From positions 1-35,251 of the forward strand of contig JAPPIX010000146.1 of assembly GCA_028820495.1 (NCBI GenBank): a stretch of 35,251 nucleotides of DNA. The letters run 5' to 3'. A program made the position numbers and the translations under genes. The stretch comes from Gammaproteobacteria bacterium. Its GTDB lineage: Bacteria; Pseudomonadota; Gammaproteobacteria; Pseudomonadales; Azotimanducaceae. The first letter of the stretch is position 1. Each line of letters opens with the position of its first letter. This document shows positions 8,849 to 15,984 of the stretch, piece after piece. Under the pieces are notes generated by a model that saw only the letters and a list, made by a program, of their open reading frames with translations, ran no database searches and was not told where the DNA came from.

Positions 8849-10266
8849 CGCTCCTCATCCCTAGCGAGCACCAGATTGTGGCCCGCGGCACGCCCGTGCG
8901 CAATCGTACCGTCAATAGAAGCAATGACGCCCAGAGGATCGTCCTGAGGACACCACGATCGCAGCATCAAAAACAGTACGCAGCGCAGGGTGGATTCTGC
9001 GAGACCTTGTCGTTCGGCGGCACCGATGGCCGATGCCATGTCCAGGCGCGTGCGCGTCGAGATCTCCCGGATCAGCCACCTCTGTGCCTCTCGAATCTCC
9101 TCAGTGTCGAACTCGGGTGGCACGTGCTCAAGTGCTACCAGATTCTGGTCATCGTGCTCGCCCTCGGGATCGCGGAGGAACCGGGGCCGGGTGAGACTCT
9201 CGAACAGCGTCGTCAAATCAAAAAGCCGCGGCGGCGTGGGGGCCGCGAAGACGATTCCGACTTCCTCGCTCATGCCAGCGACCACTCTCATCGGGGAAGC
9301 AAGCAGCGGAACGAGGATTCGCTCTTCGAGATCTGGCACATCTTGCGTACGGCGTGCCCGGAACGCGTTCACCTGGATCTGGCGAAATTCTTCTGACGCA
9401 GTCATGACGCGTTCAAAAAGGGCTGCATGACGCCGTCGGCATTCGTCGATCATGTTCTTGAGATCGACGAGGTGATTCCGTGCGTCGCCGCGTGCATTCG
9501 CAACACGCTCGCGGATCGACTCGATGATTTCTGTTTCGTGCTTGCGCCGTTCGCTTAAGTGCGCACGGGCTTCGTCGAGTTCGGGCAGCACTTCCTTGTG
9601 CCAGACAACGCGGTCGGCGGCACGCCGGACCTGAAACAGCCGGTCTTCGATGAACTGCCGATAGTGAATCGAGCGCATGCGCGCACGCTGGGCGAGGGTC
9701 ATCGCATCCTTGATGCGGCCACGCTCAATCGCCTTGCGAATCATGATCGCCTCGGCTTCCTGGGCGAACTCCGGTGCCACATCAAGCATCGCGAGGGTCA
9801 GGATCTGGGCGCCACGAGCCAGCTTGAACCTGGCCGATCCGTCAGCGGCCACGGAGAGAGCCAGCAACCGGAAGTCGTGAAACGAGTAGACGTTACGGTC
9901 GGCATCATAGTATTCCATCCGGAATGCCTTGTGCCCGTCCCGGGCGTTCGCGAGCTGGTCGAGTACCACCTGTCCGACCTTGTTGCTCTGCTCCTCCGTC
10001 AAGCTTGGTTTGACCCTCGCCGCATCGACGGCGACATGCTCGACGATTTCGTCCGGCGAAGCACCCGACTCGACCGCCGAGCGTTCCATGACGAAGTCGA
10101 TTGCGCTCAATGCCAGATACTGGACATCCAGACGATCGGCTATCGTCGGGTCATCCTTGAAGATGACGCGTCGCTCGAGGGACAACCGCGCGACCGGCTC
10201 GGCCAGCAGCAGGTTGCGTTGCTGGCTCGTCAGGGCCTCGCGGGAGTGGTCCTCGGACATGTTCAC
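8836..10266 (-). CDS. jetA-like: Kleisin-like subunit, JetA/MukF analogue
   Basis: This 476-aa predicted soluble, mainly helical protein has N-terminal helical (possibly winged-helix) segments. A central charged coiled-coil region of about residues 200-290 is rich in Arg/Glu/His, and the C-terminal domain contains a RWLIREIST stretch followed by further helices. Wadjet JetA and MukF kleisins have this plan: an N-terminal winged-helix/helical-bundle part that contacts the SMC neck and a C-terminal part that contacts the SMC cap. GTG 10264-10266 overlaps the upstream stop in a GTGA motif; an ATG two codons later (10258-10260) is an alternative. The stop lies inside the next gene. I recognise no classic DUF3375 signature, so it is either a divergent kleisin or a functional replacement. 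Confidence 0.6.
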   Translation of the reverse strand: MNMSEDHSREALTSQQRNLLLAEPVARLSLERRVIFKDDPTIADRLDVQYLALSAIDFVMERSAVESGASPDEIVEHVAVDAARVKPSLTEEQSNKVGQVVLDQLANARDGHKAFRMEYYDADRNVYSFHDFRLLALSVAADGSARFKLARGAQILTLAMLDVAPEFAQEAEAIMIRKAIERGRIKDAMTLAQRARMRSIHYRQFIEDRLFQVRRAADRVVWHKEVLPELDEARAHLSERRKHETEIIESIRERVANARGDARNHLVDLKNMIDECRRRHAALFERVMTASEEFRQIQVNAFRARRTQDVPDLEERILVPLLASPMRVVAGMSEEVGIVFAAPTPPRLFDLTTLFESLTRPRFLRDPEGEHDDQNLVALEHVPPEFDTEEIREAQRWLIREISTRTRLDMASAIGAAERQGLAESTLRCVLFLMLRSWCPQDDPLGVIASIDGTIAHGRAAGHNLVLARDEERWRT

Positions 10267-11999
10267 GGGACGGATAGCGTCTTTAGTTCCACGCGGATGT
10301 CTAAAGCGACCTCCTCGACCTCGCGAGCAACCCTAGGCTGAAGTCCTTCCTCCTGCGCCAATGCTGTCGTTAAAGGCAACAGAAAGGAAGCCGAGGGCGA
10401 CGCTTCGACGAGTTCCCGCAAGCGCCGGGCACCAAGATGAACGCTGAATTCCAGGAGGGCACGGAGGTGTTTCCTAGGAACTGTCTCGACATTTGCCAGT
10501 GCCGTCAAGGCGGCCTTGATGTCCGGTTGGGACCCCTCGACGCCTCCATCAGCGATGATCGCCTTCGCCCGAATGATGTGAGCGCGCAATCGACTCTCGG
10601 CCGAATTCGGCAGGCAGCTTTCGAGCACCTGTCCGGCCACTTCAATCGCGGACTCGTTCCTGCCGTAGATCAGTTCGAGTTCAGCTCTTTCGATGAGGGA
10701 CCGTTCGACCAGCTCTTGGTGCGCGGGTTCGTTCGGGCCAATCCGTCGCGCCAACTCCTCGTGGACGGCGTGAGCTTCCGTCCCGCGATCTTCGTCGTCG
10801 AATGTCGGGACCCTTCGGGCAAGCGCTGAAGCCACTGGACTAGGCTCAAGAGGCGAGTAGAACGACTCCATGAAGCGGATGAGCGATTCGACCATGCTGT
10901 GCGGCCCGTGCGGGCGACGCAGTAGATAGTAGATGTTGTACATGCGCTCGGTGAGGTAGTACTGCTTGCGTCGCTCGGTTCCACCGGTCACCTCGACAAT
11001 GGCCCGTTCGGAAAGACGGGCAAGCTGTGCGCTGCACTTGCTGGTCTCGAGGCGGGCCCGATCCGCGATTTCCCTCGCGGTCGCCGGCCTCCACAGGTCT
11101 GCAAGTGCCAGAAAAACCCGTCGCTCCTGCGCCGGCAGCGTTTCGAGATGGCTCCGGAAGTACTCCGAGTGATCGTCGACCAGATCGAGCAGATCGGACA
11201 TGAGCGCACGAAAGGACAGATTTGCTCCGAATCGGGCGACGATCATGACCAGTCTGGGATTGCCGCCTGTGAGAATTTGCAGCGACCGAATGGTTTCCGG
11301 TCGCGCTTCCCGTCCCGAGACCGTTCGCCACAGTGTGGCACATTCGTCCGTCTGGAGACTCCGCAACGAAGTGATGCGGAACAGGTCATACAAGGCCTGA
11401 TCCGGATTGTCGATCTGGTCGAATCGGCGAGTCGCGCTCCCGAGCAGGATGATGCGCGGTTCGGTCTGCAGAACCTTGCGCAGCCGCCAGCCGGCGTCCG
11501 GATCAGTGATGTCACGAAACAGAGTGTTTAGATTCTCGACGAAAAGGACAAGCCGTTTGGACTCGCGATCGGCAAAATCCAGAACCGCGCCAAGGCAGCG
11601 CTCCCCGAGCGACCGGTCGTCGGAAATTCCCCGGAGTTCCTCGTAGCTGCGGCCAAGATCGAGGCCACCTTCCCTGACCGGAACCTGTACCGCCACCCGG
11701 GATAGACACTCCAGCCAGAACTCGCCAGCGGTGGAGACCTCGTAGCTTTCTTCGGCGAACACGACGGGGAAGAAACGCGATGACAACGAAGCGTCCCGAC
11801 GTATCTCGGCCGCAATGCGAAGCAGGAGGCTCGTCTTTCCGCTTCCGCGAGGGCCGATGACGACTTGATGCGGATTCGAGTTTTCCCGGCAATCCCGCAG
11901 CATCTCGACGATGGATTCGAATTCTGAAATACGCACACAGAACGACGCGACGATCTCTTCGTCGGAGAGAAAGCGCGGGTTGTATTTCCTGGCGACCAC
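10263..11999 (-). CDS. AAA/STAND-like P-loop ATPase with winged helix and helical-repeat C-terminus
   Basis: This 578-aa protein has an archaeal/Orc1-Cdc6-like ATPase domain. Walker A is GPRGSGKTS (49-57). The Walker B-like strand LVLFVENLNTLF (150-161) has Glu155-Asn156 in place of the common Asp-Glu, and a LLGSATRRFD sensor-type strand follows. After the ATPase, about residues 300-370 look like a winged helix (LPAQERRVFLALADLWRPAT followed by a recognition-helix-like segment). The C-terminal 200 residues look like TPR-type helical repeats. Such ATPases act as DNA-binding switches or signal-sensing NTPases. It is the second gene of the operon: GTG start 20 bases after the first ATPase and a GTGA overlap with the kleisin-like gene. 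That tight coupling argues for a role in the same complex. It is not part of the standard four-gene JetABCD set, so a loading or sensing role is inference. Confidence 0.8.
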   Translation of the reverse strand: MVARKYNPRFLSDEEIVASFCVRISEFESIVEMLRDCRENSNPHQVVIGPRGSGKTSLLLRIAAEIRRDASLSSRFFPVVFAEESYEVSTAGEFWLECLSRVAVQVPVREGGLDLGRSYEELRGISDDRSLGERCLGAVLDFADRESKRLVLFVENLNTLFRDITDPDAGWRLRKVLQTEPRIILLGSATRRFDQIDNPDQALYDLFRITSLRSLQTDECATLWRTVSGREARPETIRSLQILTGGNPRLVMIVARFGANLSFRALMSDLLDLVDDHSEYFRSHLETLPAQERRVFLALADLWRPATAREIADRARLETSKCSAQLARLSERAIVEVTGGTERRKQYYLTERMYNIYYLLRRPHGPHSMVESLIRFMESFYSPLEPSPVASALARRVPTFDDEDRGTEAHAVHEELARRIGPNEPAHQELVERSLIERAELELIYGRNESAIEVAGQVLESCLPNSAESRLRAHIIRAKAIIADGGVEGSQPDIKAALTALANVETVPRKHLRALLEFSVHLGARRLRELVEASPSASFLLPLTTALAQEEGLQPRVAREVEEVALDIRVELKTLSVP

Positions 12000-12019
12000 G
12001 TTCGTCGTCCCGATCTAGG

Positions 12020-13285
12020 TCATCCCCTACGCTGACGGATAGGTACGAAGCTTCCGCCGTGACGCAGTCGCCACCAATCCTCTAGGAGACCGGACAGAAA
12101 GCGATACTCGTCAGCGCACTGATCAAGGTATCCGTCGTGTTCGAGGACGTGAAGAACAGTTTTGATCGGGTGACGGTCGGAGTCGTCCGCGACCGGAAAA
12201 TGCTCAAGATACAGAGCCAAGGCATCGTCGTCCAGCCTGCCTTCGGCCACAGCCGCCTCAGTCAGCAGGTCGAGCGCGATTCTGTAGAGATCAGCGCCGA
12301 GCACCGTCTTCAAGCGTCCCTCGTAGTGATCCAGGCCGACTTGGCCTCGAGACCCCAGCATGTCGGCTGCATACACGACATCCGCGTCGTGAAGAGATGC
12401 CTGATTCCTTCGTTCTCGGCGCAGGTGTTCGTGAAGGCAGTCGAAGAACTGCTGAACATGGTGCGGAACCATCCAACGCAAGCGCCGGCACATGTCTTGC
12501 CGTACCTCGGGAGGAAACTCGAGGGAATAGGTCTCCGACAGCTCGGCAAGGCACTTGGAGGCCGTCGCGTCGTCCCACGGCTTGAGCTCGTAGAGGGAAT
12601 AGATGTTCGCGTGGGCGGTGAGTTCAGCTTGCCGAAGGATCGGTCCCAAGCCAACGCTACCGGAAAGGAGCAAGGTGACGCGCTCTCGATGCGCTTGACC
12701 GTTCTTGCGCAGCCAGCTCATGAATTCATCTGTGGCCTGTCTTCTCTCAGGGGTGATGCGGTAGTCGTGTCCCTTGAGTAAACGGTTGACGAGAATCGGG
12801 AGTTCGTCGATCGCGAGCACGACCCGCCGTTCGTGTCCGGCCAGGGCAGCGAAGATCTCGTCGCCCTTCTGGCGCCAGTTTCCCCTGTCAATCCCCGCGC
12901 GGAGCTTCACTTGAATGTCCGATAAGCTCAGAGTGTCAACGCGATCTCCAAGTTCCCGCAGGACATTGACGAACCCAGACTTGATGCGATCCCAAGCGAC
13001 GTGTGCGTGCCGGGATTGGACCGCGATTTCGGCAATCGCGTCTTCAGACGTATTGGCGGCTTCCAGATCGACAAAAATCGGCTCGAACTCACCGTCCGCC
13101 GCCAGCCGGCGCAGAAGTTCACGAACCAGACTGGTCTTGCCCATGCGACGCTGAGCCGTGAGCAGCGTATGGGTTCCGTCACGGACCCGTTCCATGAGTG
13201 CTTCCAGATCTACCTCTCGATCATAGAAGCGGTCTCCGTCCACCCAGTTGCCCCCGGCCTTCTTGAGTGCCATCGGCATTCCCAT
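12020..13285 (-). CDS. AAA/archaeal-type P-loop ATPase, first gene of the Wadjet-like operon
   Basis: This is a protein of about 421 aa. Numbered from an upstream in-frame TTG at 13300, it has the pre-Walker FYDREVDLEAL box (25-35), Walker A AQRRMGKTS (49-57), a classical Walker B VVLAIDELPIL (Asp165-Glu166) and a sensor strand LLSGSVGL (210-217). These are typical of archaeal-type/ORC-like ATPases. The C-terminal half looks like winged-helix and helical segments (DLLTEAAVAEGRLDDDALAL, then EHDGYLDQCADEYRFLS). Start choice: the TTG at 13300 would overlap the predicted transcription start near 13296, so one of the ATGs at 13285, 13279 or 13273 is more likely, giving a very short leader. As the promoter-proximal gene it sets expression of the operon. 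It is similar in type, but not near-identical, to the next ATPase. Confidence 0.8.
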   Translation of the reverse strand: MGMPMALKKAGGNWVDGDRFYDREVDLEALMERVRDGTHTLLTAQRRMGKTSLVRELLRRLAADGEFEPIFVDLEAANTSEDAIAEIAVQSRHAHVAWDRIKSGFVNVLRELGDRVDTLSLSDIQVKLRAGIDRGNWRQKGDEIFAALAGHERRVVLAIDELPILVNRLLKGHDYRITPERRQATDEFMSWLRKNGQAHRERVTLLLSGSVGLGPILRQAELTAHANIYSLYELKPWDDATASKCLAELSETYSLEFPPEVRQDMCRRLRWMVPHHVQQFFDCLHEHLRRERRNQASLHDADVVYAADMLGSRGQVGLDHYEGRLKTVLGADLYRIALDLLTEAAVAEGRLDDDALALYLEHFPVADDSDRHPIKTVLHVLEHDGYLDQCADEYRFLSGLLEDWWRLRHGGSFVPIRQRRG

Positions 13286-13312
13286 CGAAAATGTTGGCAA
13301 CGAATATGTTGG
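13283..13312. repeat. Tandem 15-bp direct repeat over promoter and start, possible operator
   Basis: CATCGAAAATGTTGG (13283-13297) is followed without a gap by CAACGAATATGTTGG (13298-13312), 13 of 15 bases identical. The second unit covers the predicted -10 box, and the first covers the predicted transcription start and an ATG candidate. A protein bound there would block transcription, so these may be operator half-sites for a repressor, perhaps one of the operon's own winged-helix proteins. Confidence 0.4.
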
Positions 13313-13331
13313 GAAACTATTCCTTTGTCAA
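13303..13331 (-). promoter_or_regulatory. Sigma70-type promoter of the Wadjet-like operon
   Basis: On the minus strand there is a perfect -35 TTGACA (13326-13331), a 17-base spacer and a CATATT -10 (13303-13308). Transcription would begin near 13296, just before the ATG candidates of the first ATPase gene. The -10 lies inside the upstream member of a tandem 15-bp repeat (13283-13312). Confidence 0.55.
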
Positions 13332-13533
13332 GCAAGACTTCTCGCAGCTGCCGTCGCCGGATATCGCGGGTTGGATTTCTGTAGGATAACTGCGCAAAGA
13401 CGTCGCCACGGAACTCGTTTGTGTCCAGATCATGGTGGGTTTTGCGCTTTTCGTTTCGTAGGGTGCAACTGTCTGCGATTAGGCCCAACAGCGCCTAGCG
13501 GCCTGACAATAGATCATCAAGGAGAGCAATGGG

Positions 13534-15972
13534 ATGAGACAGATTAGGCAAGCCATCGAAAAGATCCCTGTGCCTGCGTGGGTTGCGTGCGGATTGCTGC
13601 TCGCGAATCCAGCGGTGGTCGTCGCGCAAGCGGGTGAAGAGACGTTCGATAACGTCATCGAAGAAATCGTCGTCACCGCTCGAAAACGCGACGAAACCGC
13701 GCAGGAAGCGCCCGTCGTCGCCAATATTTTCGGTGAGGAAGATATTGATCGGTACAACATCCATACCATGGAGGATCTATCCCAGTTCACGCCGGGGCTC
13801 ACAATCGGCAGCACCCTAGGAAACCAAGGCCCCGTCGTGACCGTGCGCGGTGTGCAGACGCCCCCCGCCAACCTGAGCGCGGACCAGTCCGTTTCCTTCG
13901 TTTTTGACAACGTGCCGGTTGCCTCGTCCCACGTTGCCCGCTTTGGCCAGATTGACATGCGCCAAATGGAAGTGCTGAAAGGACCGCAGTCGCTGTTTTT
14001 CGGCAAAAACACGACGGCTGGCCTGCTCAATTTCGTCTCCAATGACCCGACCGATGAGTTTGAGTTCATTGCCAAGGCAGGCTTTGAGAGCGAAGCGGAT
14101 GAGTACTATGGCCAAGTCATCCTGTCGGGTCCGCTGTCGGACAGTGTCAAGGGCCGTTTGGTCGCCCGAGTTTCGGAGATGGAAGGCTGGCTGGATAAGT
14201 CGGCACCGGCGAACACCACTTTCGACAACCCAGGCGCCATCGATTTTGCCAATGGCGTATTCGTTCCTGGATTTGTCGGCTACGCGCCGGGAAGCACCAA
14301 CGACCGTGGCCCGGTGGATGAGTACGCCTTTGTTCGCGGCACCTTGCTCTGGGATGCCTCTGACCGGCTGAGCATGCGGGCCAAGCTCTCCTATGCCGAT
14401 CAGGACAACGACGGCAATATCGGCAACACCCAGCTTTCCGATTGTGATGCCGGTGCCGCCGCGCCCATATTGGCGTCATTGAATCTATTTAACTTCGGCG
14501 ACCCCAGCAGTTTTGTTCTCTATGACCCTATGGATGACTGCAAAGTTGACGGTCGAGCCCCGCATCATCAACCCTCCCAGGCAGCGGCGGACGCGCTTCT
14601 CGGGCCCGGCGGCAAGCCGGAGAACGCAGGCACTTCCGACTTGCTTCTGGCCAGCATCGAGTTCAACTACGACATCAACGAAAGCCTAACCCTGACCTCC
14701 GTGACAGGCTTGTTCGACGCGGGCACCGAGTACATGTCCGCCTTTAATCCCGGGGTGGGTTCGGGCTTGCACGCGGCATGGCTTGACATGGAGCATCAAA
14801 GCATCACCCAGGAACTGCGCATCGCTTCAAATAATGATAGCGGATTGAATTTCATGGGTGGCGCGTTCTTCGAAGATGCCGAGCTCGATAGCATCCTGCC
14901 GGTCTGGTTCCCGCCATTCGGCCTAGTGACGCCGTTCCGGCCGGAAAGAACCGTCGAAACCCAGTCTTGGTCCGTGTTCGCGCAAGCTGACCACGATCTC
15001 AGCGACGCGGTCAACCTGTCGGTGGGCGGGCGCTACACCGAAGAGGAGAAGGAATTCACGACGGTGATTGACGGCGTCGAGGCCCCCCCTCAGCCGAACG
15101 GCAAAAGGACCTTTGATCACTTCTCGCCGGAGGTTACGCTGACTTGGCGACCTGAGGACCACCTTAACTTCTTTGCCAGCTACAAGGATGGCTTCAAGCC
15201 CGGCGGCTACAACACGACGTTCATCCCCTTCGGCACGAACTTGATCGATGCGCGCCTGGATCTGAGCTACGATGACGAGGAAGCGGACGGCTTCGAAATC
15301 GGCGCCAAAACCCAGTGGCTCGACAACCGGCTGCAACTGAACACCGCGTACTACAACTACAAATTTGTCGACCTGCAGTCAGTCATATTCAATCCTGCAC
15401 TAGCTTCCCTGAGCATCGTGAACGCCGGCGAAATGGTCACCCAGGGTATCGAAGTGGATTTCGTTTTCCTGCCCATATCGGTGGAAGGGCTGACAATGAC
15501 GTCGAGCTTTGCATGGAACGACGCGGAATTTGACGGCGAGTTCCTGTTTGGTTGCTACAGCGGCCAGACTGCGGCTGACGGCTGCGTCAACGAGTCGCAA
15601 GACCTGGACGGCCAACCCCCCGTTAACGCGCCTGAGATTCAAGCCACTTTCGGCCTTGTGTATGGGTTCGACCTGAACGGACTCAGGATGGAACTCAATG
15701 CATCGGCTGCCTACAGTGACAAGTTCTACACCGAGCAGGAGCATTCACCGCGTTCCATTCAGAAATCCTACTGGATTTTCAATGCAGGCTTCGCTTTGCG
15801 TTCGCCGGACGATCGATGGTCGCTGTCCGTCACCGGCCGCAATCTGGACAACAAGCACATCTGCACCACAACGGGCCAGATGACCCAATCCTTGGCATTT
15901 CCGGCTACGGACTTGTTCTGCAGCACCCAGCGGGCTCGTCAGGTCTGGGCTGAGGTGGAGTACCGGCTCTAA
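13534..15972 (+). CDS. TonB-dependent outer-membrane receptor
   Basis: This 812-aa protein has an export signal (basic N-terminus, hydrophobic stretch about 13-31, probable cleavage after AQA at 33) and a TonB box EEIVVTA (43-49). A plug domain at about 55-170 contains MEVLKGPQSLFFGKN, and the rest is a long aromatic-rich beta-barrel ending in VWAEVEYRL. It imports a scarce or bulky substrate across the outer membrane using TonB energy. The plug and barrel resemble the receptors proteobacteria place beside catabolic clusters rather than a recognisable siderophore or B12 receptor, but the ligand cannot be read from sequence. ATG 13534 follows AAGGAG (13519-13524) by 9 bases. It is divergent from the Wadjet-like operon and convergent with the molybdoenzyme gene (12-base gap). 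It more likely serves the catabolic genes. Confidence 0.92.
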   Translation: MRQIRQAIEKIPVPAWVACGLLLANPAVVVAQAGEETFDNVIEEIVVTARKRDETAQEAPVVANIFGEEDIDRYNIHTMEDLSQFTPGLTIGSTLGNQGPVVTVRGVQTPPANLSADQSVSFVFDNVPVASSHVARFGQIDMRQMEVLKGPQSLFFGKNTTAGLLNFVSNDPTDEFEFIAKAGFESEADEYYGQVILSGPLSDSVKGRLVARVSEMEGWLDKSAPANTTFDNPGAIDFANGVFVPGFVGYAPGSTNDRGPVDEYAFVRGTLLWDASDRLSMRAKLSYADQDNDGNIGNTQLSDCDAGAAAPILASLNLFNFGDPSSFVLYDPMDDCKVDGRAPHHQPSQAAADALLGPGGKPENAGTSDLLLASIEFNYDINESLTLTSVTGLFDAGTEYMSAFNPGVGSGLHAAWLDMEHQSITQELRIASNNDSGLNFMGGAFFEDAELDSILPVWFPPFGLVTPFRPERTVETQSWSVFAQADHDLSDAVNLSVGGRYTEEEKEFTTVIDGVEAPPQPNGKRTFDHFSPEVTLTWRPEDHLNFFASYKDGFKPGGYNTTFIPFGTNLIDARLDLSYDDEEADGFEIGAKTQWLDNRLQLNTAYYNYKFVDLQSVIFNPALASLSIVNAGEMVTQGIEVDFVFLPISVEGLTMTSSFAWNDAEFDGEFLFGCYSGQTAADGCVNESQDLDGQPPVNAPEIQATFGLVYGFDLNGLRMELNASAAYSDKFYTEQEHSPRSIQKSYWIFNAGFALRSPDDRWSLSVTGRNLDNKHICTTTGQMTQSLAFPATDLFCSTQRARQVWAEVEYRL

Positions 15973-15984
15973 GGCTGTTTGGGG

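Noticed and set aside
9559..10341. Plus-strand reading frame of 260 codons opposite the kleisin-like gene
   Set aside because: Same effect as above. It has no motif, and it crosses the coupled junction of two real minus-strand genes.
13210..13488. Minus-strand reading frame of 92 codons covering the promoter of the first ATPase gene
   Set aside because: It overlaps the ATPase start out of frame and contains the predicted promoter. The translation is low-quality and has no ribosome site.
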